From Thermoplasmata archaeon (GTDB lineage: Archaea; Thermoplasmatota; Thermoplasmata; Lutacidiplasmatales; UBA184), in NCBI GenBank assembly GCA_030039865.1, contig JASHUS010000078.1, positions 1 to 15,674 of the forward strand: a stretch of DNA of 15,674 bases, in the 5' to 3' direction. Under the pieces are notes generated by a model. That model ran no database searches and was not told where the DNA came from. It saw only the letters and a list, made by a program, of their open reading frames with translations. Shown here in pieces: positions 1 through 6,095 of the stretch. The position numbers and the translations under genes are program-made. The stretch's first letter is position 1, and each line of letters begins with the position of its first letter.

Positions 1-1
1 G

Positions 2-337
2 GAGGGGCTGCGCTACTGGTTCGACGACGTTCTTGGCTCGGCGAGCGGGACCAAACGCGAGCATCTGGCCGAGTACCGTCGCCGGTACCCTGACGTGCCG
101 GTGTTCCTCGTCGGGGATTCACGATTCGACATGGAGGCCGCGGCGTCCGTCGGCGGCGTCACTCCGATCGGGCGCGCCTCGCGACTTCCCGGTTGGGCGC
201 TCTCCCCGCGAGACCTGGAACGGTGGGGCGCCGCCTGGGCCGGCTATTCGCTGGCATCCCTTCCCGAAGCGCTTGAACGGCTCGCGCGCCGATCCTCGCC
301 GCGGAAGCGCCGGGCGTCCGCCCGGCGCAGGTCGTAG
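2..337 (+). CDS. HAD-superfamily hydrolase, C-terminal fragment (5' end outside window)
   Basis: The reading frame is open from the left edge and ends with TAG at 335-337, giving 111 visible residues. The fragment holds the late motifs of a HAD phosphatase: a lysine in SGTKREHL (visible residue 18, motif III) and VGDSRFDMEAAASVG (about residues 37-51, motif IV), whose acidic residues bind Mg2+ in this family. The spacing resembles phosphoglycolate phosphatase and related small-molecule phosphatases, but the substrate cannot be told without the N-terminal nucleophile motif and cap domain. The tail is strongly basic (RSSPRKRRASARRRS). The stop codon directly abuts the 3' end of the tRNA-His gene on the opposite strand, so the two genes converge with no spacer. 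Confidence 0.8.
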   Translation, partial: EGLRYWFDDVLGSASGTKREHLAEYRRRYPDVPVFLVGDSRFDMEAAASVGGVTPIGRASRLPGWALSPRDLERWGAAWAGYSLASLPEALERLARRSSPRKRRASARRRS

Positions 338-445
338 GGCCGGGACCGAGACTCTCAGGGTGCGGGGGGTGACCCCGCACCGCTTTGAACCCGGGTCGAG
401 GGATCCACAGTCCCCCAGGATAAACCAAGCTACCCCATCCCGGCC
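338..445 (-). tRNA. tRNA-His (anticodon GUG), intron-containing, G-1 encoded
   Basis: Read on the minus strand, a full cloverleaf can be drawn. G-1 is base 445. The acceptor stem GCCGGGA (444-438) pairs with TCCCGGC (345-339), and discriminator C73 is base 338. The D-arm is 435-417, with the archaeal-style G10-U25 and U13-U22 contacts. The anticodon stem GGGGA/TCCCT encloses loop CTGTGGA, with anticodon GTG at 408-406. The variable loop is four bases. The T-stem CCGGG (394-390) pairs with CTCGG (350-346), with one G-U pair. The T-loop TTCAAA is interrupted after position 59 and resumes with T60 at base 351. G-1 opposite C73 is the histidine identity element. CCA is not encoded. The mature length is 76 nt after removing the 32-nt insert. 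Confidence 0.88.
352..383 (-). other. tRNA intron at non-canonical position 59/60 (T-loop)
   Basis: This 32-nt insert lies between tRNA positions 59 and 60. It contains a perfect 8-bp hairpin, GTGCGGGG (380-373) with CCCCGCAC (367-360). Around the junctions a bulge-helix-bulge can be drawn: the outer helix is the T-stem, the central 4-bp helix is TTCA (389-386) with TGAG (357-354, one U-G pair), and the two 3-nt bulges are AA^G (385-383) and AG^T (353-351). Cutting after the second base of each bulge, as the archaeal splicing endonuclease does, yields exactly the expected T-loop TTCAAAT. One C-C mismatch (382/358) precedes the inner helix, so the motif is slightly relaxed. Confidence 0.85.
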
Positions 446-469
446 ACGGGTCAACGACGACCTGCCGAC

Positions 470-478
470 AAGAAAAGG
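470..478 (-). promoter_or_regulatory. possible TATA-like box of the tRNA-His gene
   Basis: The minus-strand sequence CCTTTTCTT, preceded by a purine-rich GCGAAA, is centred about 29 bases upstream of G-1. This is near the usual distance for an archaeal TATA/BRE element and is one of the few A/T-rich spots here. It is not a clean TATA consensus, so the call is weak. Confidence 0.3.
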
Positions 479-498
479 TTTCGCCGGGACGCGGGCGC

Positions 499-750
499 TC
501 AATCGCCCGGGGGGTCCCGGGGCGCCAGTCCATCGGCGCCCACCGATTCCAGATACTGGCGTCGCGTCCGGCGCTCGTCGTGCGCGACATAGAGGAAGAA
601 TCCCCCGAACCCGACGCAGAGCGCCGCGCCGGCCCACGCGCCGAAGTACGCGAATCCGGCCCCCGAGGCGTAGAGCGCGAAGGCGAACGCGATGCCCAAA
701 ACGATCGTCAGAACGCCGCCGACGCGGAACGTCGTCTCGCGCAGCACCAC
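499..750 (-). CDS. small two-helix membrane protein, function unknown
   Basis: The protein is about 83 residues from GTG at 750 and ends with TGA at 499-501. It starts with VLRETTFRVGG and has two hydrophobic segments: GVLTIVLGIAFAFALYASGA and a second from about FAYFGAWAGAALCVGFGGFF. A charged cytoplasmic-looking tail (HDERRTRRQYLES) follows. The frame is open further upstream to a TTG at 831, which would give 110 residues. I prefer the GTG start at 750 or 747 because a GGGGG stretch sits just ahead of it, and because a 831 start would leave only five bases to the divergent gene at 837. No family is recognised. Confidence 0.6.
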   Translation of the reverse strand: MVLRETTFRVGGVLTIVLGIAFAFALYASGAGFAYFGAWAGAALCVGFGGFFLYVAHDERRTRRQYLESVGADGLAPRDPPGD

Positions 751-836
751 CTCGCCCCCGAAGGTGCGAGAGACGGAGACGCGGATATCCCCTGGGCCGA
801 GAGCCGACGAACCCGCGCGAGACGGGAGCAAGTTAT

Positions 837-1442
837 GTGGAGCCAGCGCGGTGGCCGGACGTGTCGTTCGTACCGCTTTCGACGGTCGACCCGGGCGCGC
901 TGCGTTGGCTCCGGACCTCGGACAAGCCGATGGCGTTCACGTTGTACTCTTCCGACTCCGCGGTCGCCGAGCTTCGGTGGGCGGGCGCCGACGGCTCGCT
1001 CGCCAACTCCGAGGCGGCGGATGTCGCGTGGACGCTGAAGCGCGGCGGCTTCCTGAATCCGCATATCACCGCACGTCGGCGCGGTTCGGACGTGAACGCC
1101 GCCCGCCTCACCGCGCACCTGAGCGCGCACCGGGTCGAGCTACGCAACGGGCGGGTCTACCGATTTCATCGCGCGGGCATGCTCGTTCCGGCCTGGGTCG
1201 TGTCGACCGAGACCGGCGACGTGGTGCTGCACATCGAGCCGGTCCGCGAGGGCCGCAAGCTCGTCGGCGGCGCGGTCGTCGGGAGCGCCGGTTCCGCCCG
1301 CGAACCCGATCTGCTCCTGCTCGTCGTCCTCAGCTGGTACTTCATCGCCCTCGCGTGGTTCGAGGACGAGGCGCTTGTTCCGTTCGAGGGGGCGGACGCC
1401 CCGCCGGTCAAATCGCCGGGCGCGGGATCGCCGTCGCCTTGA
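837..1442 (+). CDS. conserved-looking hypothetical protein with C-terminal hydrophobic segment
   Basis: The protein is 201 residues from GTG at 837, which has GGGAG about ten bases upstream. An ATG overlapping at 835 is in a different frame. The N-terminal two thirds look like a beta-rich soluble domain: FTLYSSDSAVAELRW, then WTLKRGGFLNPHITARRRGS, then a further strand-like run RVELRNGRVYRFHRAG. A strongly hydrophobic stretch LLLLVVLSWYFIALAW lies at about residues 159-174, followed by a short acidic and proline-rich tail. The frame is open far upstream of 837, but that part is arginine- and proline-rich and overlaps the tRNA and the opposite-strand gene, so I exclude it. The gene's end overlaps the opposite-strand zinc-ribbon gene by 35 bases. 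I do not recognise the family. Confidence 0.65.
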   Translation: MEPARWPDVSFVPLSTVDPGALRWLRTSDKPMAFTLYSSDSAVAELRWAGADGSLANSEAADVAWTLKRGGFLNPHITARRRGSDVNAARLTAHLSAHRVELRNGRVYRFHRAGMLVPAWVVSTETGDVVLHIEPVREGRKLVGGAVVGSAGSAREPDLLLLVVLSWYFIALAWFEDEALVPFEGADAPPVKSPGAGSPSP

Positions 1443-1563
1443 CCTCGGCGAAGCACTTCGAACAAAGGTTGTGCATCGACGGCCAGCCCTCGGGCGGCGT
1501 GTCGGTCACGTGCGTGATCGGCGCCCCGCACCGGTCGCAGAAGAGCTGTCCGTCCTTGAGCAT
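1408..1563 (-). CDS. 51-residue zinc-ribbon-type small protein
   Basis: This short frame starts at ATG (1563-1561) and stops with TGA at 1408-1410. It has two CxxC knuckles: FCDRCG (Cys9, Cys12) and LCSKCF (Cys34, Cys37), with 21 residues between them, as expected for a single Zn2+-binding ribbon. It begins 22 bases after the stop of the esterase-like gene on the same strand, so it probably shares its transcript. Its last 35 bases overlap the convergent gene that ends at 1442. No clear Shine-Dalgarno is present. The role is unknown; small archaeal zinc ribbons often bind nucleic acid or protein partners, but nothing here proves it. Confidence 0.7.
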   Translation of the reverse strand: MLKDGQLFCDRCGAPITHVTDTPPEGWPSMHNLCSKCFAEVKATAIPRPAI

Positions 1564-1585
1564 CGGCCGGGGAATCGCCGCGACG

Positions 1586-2671
1586 CTACTTTACGACCGC
1601 CGGTGGAGGCGAGGGCGGCGGGAAGCCGAGCCCTTCCAGCAGACGGGGGATCATGACATCGTAGCGAGGTCCGCTGTCGAAGTGCCCTCCGTCGAACTCC
1701 TGAAAGTCGATCCGGATGCCCTGCCGGCTCGCGGTCGCGGCGAATACGCGCGCCCCGATATCGAGCCCGAACTCGTCGTGGATCCCCCCATCGACGTACA
1801 CATACGCGAGCCGACGTAGCGCGTCCCGGTATCGGTCGGTCTGGATCATCCGGACTGGGTCGCACTCGAGCCATCTCCCCCACACGTCGTCCCGCAGGGC
1901 CCCGTCGTCGAGATCGAACGGCAGCTCGAACCGACCGGGTTCCGAGTCCACGGGTGAGTAGCACGAAGCGTAGGCCATCTGCTCGAATGCCTTCACGATC
2001 GGATTCGCGGGCCCAAAGCCGCTGATCGGGCCGGACAGGAGCTTCTGCAGCAGGGCCTCGGGGCCGCCCGCCTTGCGGATTTCTCGGAAGGCGATGGGGA
2101 ATTCCGGCAGATAGGAGTACTCGAAGTAGGCGTCACCGGCGTTCGAGCCGGTCGCTCGGAACACGTCGGGATGCCGCAGCGCGAGGTAGAGCGCTCCGTA
2201 TCCACCGCTCGAGGTCCCGAGCGCGGCCACGGGACCCGTCCCGTACTTCGAGCGGGCCCAGGGCAGTATCTCCTGGATCACGTAGTCCTCGTAGCGCCCC
2301 GTCGCGCTTGAGTTCCGGTACTGGCTGCCCCCGAGCGTCGTCAGGCAGTCCGGCGCCACGAGGACGGCCTCGGGGGCCGCCCCGATCCGGATCAGCCGGT
2401 CGAGCCGGCCCACGATCGAGTTCGCGAGGAACCGGGGCCGTTGGAAATGGAGCCAGCCCGATCCGGTGTAGCCGCTCAGCAGCACGAGCAGCGGTCGACC
2501 TTTCGTCGCCCCCGAGGGGGGGACGTAGACGGGCAGCTCTCGCTCCACGGGGTCGGCCCACGGATTCCCCTTCAGGACATCGCTCGTGAACCGCTCGCGC
2601 TCCACGCGGCCGCGCAGCGGCGTGGGGAACACCATATCGGACTTCACTTCGCTCGGCACACGGATCGACAC
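1586..2671 (-). CDS. esterase-D-like alpha/beta hydrolase
   Basis: The protein is 361 residues from GTG at 2671, with GGGGGCG a few bases upstream. Other in-frame choices are TTG at 2728 and ATG at 2635. After an N-terminal strand region (VERELPVYVPPSG) comes the hydrolase core LLVLLSGYTGSG, then the nucleophile elbow ALGTSSGGYGALYLALRHPD, in which the G-x-S-x-G serine is clear. A late VDGGIHDEFGLDIG and a C-terminal DGGHFDSG can supply the acid and the catalytic histidine. This is the pattern of the putative esterase family (esterase D / Fes / antigen 85-like), which cleaves ester bonds of small thioester or acyl substrates. No signal peptide is seen, so it is likely cytoplasmic. The substrate is unknown. 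The zinc-ribbon gene follows within 22 bases. Confidence 0.8.
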   Translation of the reverse strand: MSIRVPSEVKSDMVFPTPLRGRVERERFTSDVLKGNPWADPVERELPVYVPPSGATKGRPLLVLLSGYTGSGWLHFQRPRFLANSIVGRLDRLIRIGAAPEAVLVAPDCLTTLGGSQYRNSSATGRYEDYVIQEILPWARSKYGTGPVAALGTSSGGYGALYLALRHPDVFRATGSNAGDAYFEYSYLPEFPIAFREIRKAGGPEALLQKLLSGPISGFGPANPIVKAFEQMAYASCYSPVDSEPGRFELPFDLDDGALRDDVWGRWLECDPVRMIQTDRYRDALRRLAYVYVDGGIHDEFGLDIGARVFAATASRQGIRIDFQEFDGGHFDSGPRYDVMIPRLLEGLGFPPPSPPPAVVK

Positions 2672-2798
2672 CGGTTCGCCCCCGCGGTCTCCCACGCCCT
2701 CCGAGTACTTGGGCGCGAGCGGCCGCAACTCTTTCGAACCGGCGACGACCTGACGTCGACCGGGGGAATCGTCGACGCGGGAGTTTGAGCGGATCCCC

Positions 2799-3119
2799 TT
2801 GATCCCTCCGGATGAGCTTCACGACGGTCGGCTCGCCCGTTCGGGGACATGGCTCGTCGCGTTCCTCGCGGATTGGTGCCCGTTCTCTCGCGAGTTCGCG
2901 CCCCGGTTCGTGGAACTCGCCGCGTCCGGTCTTTCGATCGCCCGGGCCGACCTGACCTCGATGTCGAGCCCCCTTTGGGACGAGTTTTCGATCGACGTCG
3001 TCCCGAGCGTTCTCGTTTTCCGGGACGGCCGGGTCCTCCACCGGGCCGACGGACGATTTGGCGAGGGCCCCGAGGATCGGGACCTCAACGCCGCCGTGGC
3101 GGCCGCGCGGGCGCCCTAG
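2799..3119 (+). CDS. thioredoxin-fold protein with a single-cysteine CPFS site
   Basis: The protein is 106 residues. The start is TTG at 2799: the frame has an in-frame stop at 2751-2753 and no ATG or GTG between, so TTG is the only reasonable choice. The thioredoxin fold is shown by WLVAFLADWCPFSREFAPRF (active site WCPFS, Cys27 and Ser30), a middle strand SIARADLTS, and IDVVPSVLVFRDG with the cis-proline at residue 69. The second active-site cysteine is replaced by serine, so the classical dithiol-disulfide cycle is not possible. Such monothiol members can act by glutathionylation-like chemistry, as isomerases or reductases with an external thiol, or as binding domains. The SDR gene follows 40 bases downstream on the same strand, suggesting one transcript. 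Confidence 0.8.
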   Translation: MIPPDELHDGRLARSGTWLVAFLADWCPFSREFAPRFVELAASGLSIARADLTSMSSPLWDEFSIDVVPSVLVFRDGRVLHRADGRFGEGPEDRDLNAAVAAARAP

Positions 3120-3159
3120 GACCGGGACAAGCTGATACGGGGGAGCGGCTGCCCCGGTC

Positions 3160-3990
3160 GTGTCGCCCGAGGGCACGCCGCGCGCACCGGCCAAGCCCGT
3201 CGCGCTCGTCACCGGAGGAGGGACCGGCCTGGGTCTCGCCATCGGGGGAGCCCTTGCCCGCGACGGGTTCGATCTCGCGATCGCCAGCCGGTCACCCGAG
3301 CACCTCGCGGCCGGTGCGGCCGAACTCCGGGGGTTGGGAGCCCGGGTCCTCGAGGTACCGACGGACGTGAGGGTCCCGGAGCAGGTGGACCATCTCGTGC
3401 AGGCCGTGGGGCAAGAGTACGGCCGGCTCGACACGCTCGTCAACAACGCCGCGGGGAACTTCGTGGCGCCCGCCGAGAAGATCACCCCGAACGGCTGGCG
3501 CGCGGTCGTCGGCATCGTGCTCGACGGCACCTTCTACTGCTCGCGGGCCGCTCTGCCGCTTCTCCGGCAATCTCCGGCCCCGTCGATCGTGAACATCGTG
3601 GCCGCGTACGCGTGGGGCGCGGGACCCGGAACGGCACACTCCGCGGCGGCGAAAGCGGGCGTCCTGTCGCTCACTCGTACGCTCGCGGTCGAGTGGGCGC
3701 GCTACGGCATCCGCGTGAACGCGGTCTCGCCCGGGCCCGTCCGTACCGAAGGGACCGATCGGCAGCTCTGGAAGAGCGAGTCCGTGGTCGCCGCCGTGAC
3801 GCGCGGGGTACCGCTCGGACGGTTCGGGACCCCCGAGGAGATCGCCGAGAGCGTCCGATTCCTCGCGAGCGCACGGGCGAGCTACGTCACGGGCCAGGTG
3901 CTCGTCGTCGACGGAGGGCAGTGGCTCGGGGCCGGGCTTATGGACCTGATCGGTCACGAACCGCCGCCGAACGAGCGGCCCGGTGCTTAG
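3160..3990 (+). CDS. SDR oxidoreductase, 2,4-dienoyl-CoA reductase / trans-2-enoyl-CoA reductase-like
   Basis: The protein is 276 residues from GTG at 3160, with GGGGAG about 15 bases upstream. The Rossmann glycine motif TGGGTGLG is at residues 18-25, followed by ASRS (Arg44), which suggests NADPH. NNAAGNFVAPAE (95-106) is very like the NNAAGNF segment of dienoyl-CoA and peroxisomal enoyl-CoA reductases. The usual YxxxK is SxxxK here (Ser161, Lys165, in AHSAAAKAG). In that subfamily too the classical tyrosine is absent at this spot, and an ASAKAG-like motif is seen. The C-terminus has the typical YVTGQVLVVDGG. The likely role is reduction of unsaturated acyl-CoA, but an exact substrate is not established. 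The stop codon overlaps the stop of the opposite-strand cupin gene. Confidence 0.85.
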   Translation: MSPEGTPRAPAKPVALVTGGGTGLGLAIGGALARDGFDLAIASRSPEHLAAGAAELRGLGARVLEVPTDVRVPEQVDHLVQAVGQEYGRLDTLVNNAAGNFVAPAEKITPNGWRAVVGIVLDGTFYCSRAALPLLRQSPAPSIVNIVAAYAWGAGPGTAHSAAAKAGVLSLTRTLAVEWARYGIRVNAVSPGPVRTEGTDRQLWKSESVVAAVTRGVPLGRFGTPEEIAESVRFLASARASYVTGQVLVVDGGQWLGAGLMDLIGHEPPPNERPGA

Positions 3991-4406
3991 GCGCCCGGGA
4001 GCCCCGCCACTTCGGTTCCGAGTTCGCGCACCGTGATATCCCGTACCGTCTGCGCCGGGAGCGCGATCGCGTCCCCCGGCAACGCGACGGTCACGTTGAG
4101 CATGATAACCGGTCCGGTGTCGCCGGCGACGAATCCGTGTGGCGCGTTCGGGTGCACGTAGAACGCATCGCCGGCCCGGAGGACGCGTTCCTCCGACTCG
4201 AACAATCCGCGTCCCTCGCCGTGGAGGATCACACCGAGTTCCGCGGCCGGGTGGCGGTGGAGGGGATAGCGGGTGCCCGGCGCGAGTTGATACATGGTGA
4301 GCGTCGTGCCGTTTGCCTCCACCATCCGACGAAAGCGGACTCCGGGCCGGTCGTCGACCCAGGGAGGCGTCGGAATGTCCCGAACCGGGTGCCTCGGGGG
4401 TTCCAC
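3987..4406 (-). CDS. single-domain cupin with complete metal-binding site
   Basis: The protein is 139 residues from GTG at 4406. Cupin motif 1 is PGTRYPLHRHPAAELGVILHG and motif 2 is GDAFYVHPNAPHGF. All four usual metal ligands are present: His50, His52, Glu56 and His90. This is the small Cupin_2 type, which binds Fe, Mn, Ni or Zn and may be an enzyme (for example a dioxygenase or isomerase) or a sugar- or ligand-binding protein; the fold alone does not decide. A TATA-like sequence lies about 26 bases upstream of the GTG, so the mRNA may be leaderless. The convergent end shares four bases with the SDR gene. Confidence 0.85.
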   Translation of the reverse strand: MEPPRHPVRDIPTPPWVDDRPGVRFRRMVEANGTTLTMYQLAPGTRYPLHRHPAAELGVILHGEGRGLFESEERVLRAGDAFYVHPNAPHGFVAGDTGPVIMLNVTVALPGDAIALPAQTVRDITVRELGTEVAGLPGA

Positions 4407-4427
4407 GGTCCAAAGCTCGCGTCCCGC

Positions 4428-4436
4428 TACAAAATG
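4428..4436 (-). promoter_or_regulatory. candidate TATA box for a leaderless cupin mRNA
   Basis: Minus-strand CATTTTGTA is centred at about 4432, 26 bases before the GTG start at 4406. In archaea transcription begins about 25 bases downstream of the TATA centre, so the transcript would start at or beside the start codon. No Shine-Dalgarno is seen between them, which fits a leaderless message. A/T-rich nonamers are rare in this very GC-rich DNA. Confidence 0.45.
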
Positions 4437-4491
4437 CCTGCGGCGGCCGAAGCGGCCGGTCCGCCGCTCGGTCCGTCGGAACCTTCGAGCT

Positions 4492-5322
4492 CTATACCGT
4501 CGGAACGATCCGCTCCGAGAGGAAGGTCGTCAGGATCCCCACATACTGGTCCGGCGCGGTCAGCTGCGGGGCATGACCCGCGTCGCGCACGACGTGGGTG
4601 CTCGCGTTCTTGAGCGAGGTCGCTAACCGGTCGACGATGCGCCGGAGCCACGGTGGGCTGCGCTCGCCCGAAGTGAGCAGGACCGGTACCCATATCTCGT
4701 CGCGCGACGGGAGGTCCGGGTCGATCGCTTCGGGATCCGAGTACTCGTCGACCCACATCCCGATCGTGGCCGTCGCCGATCGGCGGACCTCGATCGGGCT
4801 ACGCTCCCACGCCCCCCCTCGCACGGAGAAGACGTCGAGAAGCTCGCGCGCGGCGGTCTCCGGTTCGCCGTCCGCGACCTTCGTGCGAAGTCGCTCGATC
4901 CACCCTGGCCAGGCCCGGGCCTGCTCCGCCCATTCCGGATCGTTCCTCAGGTAGCCGATGAAGGGCGGTTCGTGCAGGACGAGGCTCCGCACTAGCTCGG
5001 GCCGCTCCGCCGCCAGGCGGAGGGCCACGCCGCCCGCGTAGGAGTGCGCCACGAGGTGCGCCGGGTACAGTTCGGTCCCCTCGAGCAGCGACGCGAGATC
5101 GGCCGCGTCGTCGCGTACGGCGTGCTCGCGCCGCGGGCCGGCGCTCCGACCGTACCCGCGCCGGTCGTACGTCAGGACTTGCAATCCGTTCGCGAGCGGA
5201 CCGGCGATCCCGCTCCACGTCCCATGGTCGGCGAGCGAGCCGTGGATGAGGGCGACCGGATCGCCGGTCGTGCCGGCCAATTCGTAGAAGAGCTCGACGT
5301 TTCCATTCCGATGAGTCGCCAC
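4492..5322 (-). CDS. alpha/beta hydrolase
   Basis: The protein is 276 residues from GTG at 5322. The fold is shown by VALIHGSLADHGTWSG (oxyanion HG), the strand VLTYDRRGYGRS, the nucleophile elbow LVAHSYAGGVALRLA (Ser94, with Ala in place of the first Gly of G-x-S-x-G), VPVLLTSGERSPPW, where the acid is normally found nearby, and DAGHAPQLTAPDQY with the catalytic His250. The length and motif order match cytoplasmic hydrolases of the haloperoxidase / MenH-like group. The substrate cannot be deduced. It lies 85 bases upstream of the cupin gene on the same strand, but that gene appears to have its own promoter. A perfect inverted repeat lies 11 bases upstream of the start. Confidence 0.85.
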   Translation of the reverse strand: MATHRNGNVELFYELAGTTGDPVALIHGSLADHGTWSGIAGPLANGLQVLTYDRRGYGRSAGPRREHAVRDDAADLASLLEGTELYPAHLVAHSYAGGVALRLAAERPELVRSLVLHEPPFIGYLRNDPEWAEQARAWPGWIERLRTKVADGEPETAARELLDVFSVRGGAWERSPIEVRRSATATIGMWVDEYSDPEAIDPDLPSRDEIWVPVLLTSGERSPPWLRRIVDRLATSLKNASTHVVRDAGHAPQLTAPDQYVGILTTFLSERIVPTV

Positions 5323-5333
5323 GCGCTACCCAA

Positions 5334-5353
5334 ACGATCCCGCCGGGGATCGT
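5334..5353. promoter_or_regulatory. perfect inverted repeat in a divergent intergenic region, candidate operator
   Basis: The arms ACGATCCC (5334-5341) and GGGATCGT (5346-5353) are exact reverse complements around a GCCG centre. The repeat sits in the 118-base gap between the minus-strand hydrolase (start 5322) and the plus-strand GYD gene (start 5441). It is 12 to 31 bases from the hydrolase start, about where the core promoter of that gene would be, which would suit a repressor site. No regulator gene is present in this window, and a hairpin role in RNA cannot be excluded. Confidence 0.5.
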
Positions 5354-5440
5354 CCCAACTCGAAGGTCGGACGGAGAAGATAGCCTCGGCGGACGCCAAC
5401 GGCTTTCTACGGTCCGCGCCTGCCGATCTCGGGAACCTGC

Positions 5441-5731
5441 ATGCCGCACTACGTGATCCTCGGGAACTGGACCGAAGAGGGGATTCGCCGCGTCAAGGAA
5501 GGGCCCCAGCGGGAGGAGGCGTTCCGAAAGCAGGTGGAGGCGGCGGGGGGGAAGTTCGTCCTGTCCCTCCATACGATGGGGGCCTACGACTTTGTCACGG
5601 TCGTCGAGCTCCCTTCGGACGAGATCGCCAACACGCTGGCGCTACGATCGGGTCAGATGGGGTTCGTCCGCACGACCACTCTGAAGGGGTGGACGAGCGG
5701 CGAGTTCTCGCAGCTGGTGCAGAAGCTCTGA
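5441..5731 (+). CDS. GYD-domain protein
   Basis: The protein is 96 residues from ATG at 5441. It begins with a strand (PHYVILGNWTEEGIRRVKEG) and a helix (QREEAFRKQVEAAGGK), followed by FVLSLHTMGAYDFVTVVELP with the GAYD signature at 47-50. A second alpha-beta unit follows (DEIANTLALRSGQMGFVRTTTL). This is a compact ferredoxin-like alpha/beta fold, the GYD family, whose biochemical role is not known. It heads a plus-strand run: the next gene follows after 46 bases. A weak A/T-rich spot (TTTCTAC, about 5404-5410) may be its promoter. Confidence 0.85.
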   Translation: MPHYVILGNWTEEGIRRVKEGPQREEAFRKQVEAAGGKFVLSLHTMGAYDFVTVVELPSDEIANTLALRSGQMGFVRTTTLKGWTSGEFSQLVQKL

Positions 5732-5777
5732 CGAACCGCCCGGCCGATGGGGACCGAAGAGGACGGGACGCGTCACC

Positions 5778-6071
5778 GTGAGTCACATCTTCCAACGGCC
5801 GTTGTGCGACATGGGCGCGGCGTACGACTACTCGTTCCGCCCGCTGATCGGTGACCCCGACGAAGGCGCGGGGGGACCGTGCGACGATCGACCCCACCGG
5901 GTGGAGCTGTACGCGGCCGACGCCGATCCCGGGGCCCCGTCCGGAGCCTGGCGGTCCTTCTCGCTCTGTCCGGACCACGAGTCCCAGCTCGCGACGTACG
6001 ACGCGCGACTCCGGACCCGGGGCCTCGCGTCGCGGTTCCGCACCACCGCACCGGCGGCCCGTCGAGGCTAA
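5778..6071 (+). CDS. hypothetical 97-residue protein with scattered Cys/His
   Basis: This frame starts at GTG 5778 and ends with TAA? no: the final codons are CGA GGC TAA with the stop at 6069-6071. It has Cys10, Cys35 and Cys64 with a nearby His67 (LCPDHE), which could form a metal site but do not match a known motif. The middle part is acidic (DPDEGAGGPCDDRP, AADADPGAP) and the C-terminus basic. It is flanked by the GYD gene (46 bases upstream) and the aldo/keto reductase (24 bases downstream) on the same strand, and the frame shows no internal breaks. The even spacing argues for a real gene, but I do not recognise the family. Confidence 0.55.
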   Translation: MSHIFQRPLCDMGAAYDYSFRPLIGDPDEGAGGPCDDRPHRVELYAADADPGAPSGAWRSFSLCPDHESQLATYDARLRTRGLASRFRTTAPAARRG

Positions 6072-6095
6072 GCCCTTCGTCCGCATCGCCGAGCC

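Noticed and set aside
360..380. Strong GC hairpin after the HAD gene, first taken for a transcription terminator
   Set aside because: It is not followed by a T-run, and it lies exactly between two halves of a tRNA whose stems pair perfectly; it is better explained as the intron hairpin.
33..836. Long plus-strand open frame upstream of the 201-residue unknown protein
   Set aside because: It is arginine- and proline-rich, overlaps the HAD gene, the tRNA and an opposite-strand membrane protein, and has no recognisable domain. Only the part from GTG 837 looks like a protein.
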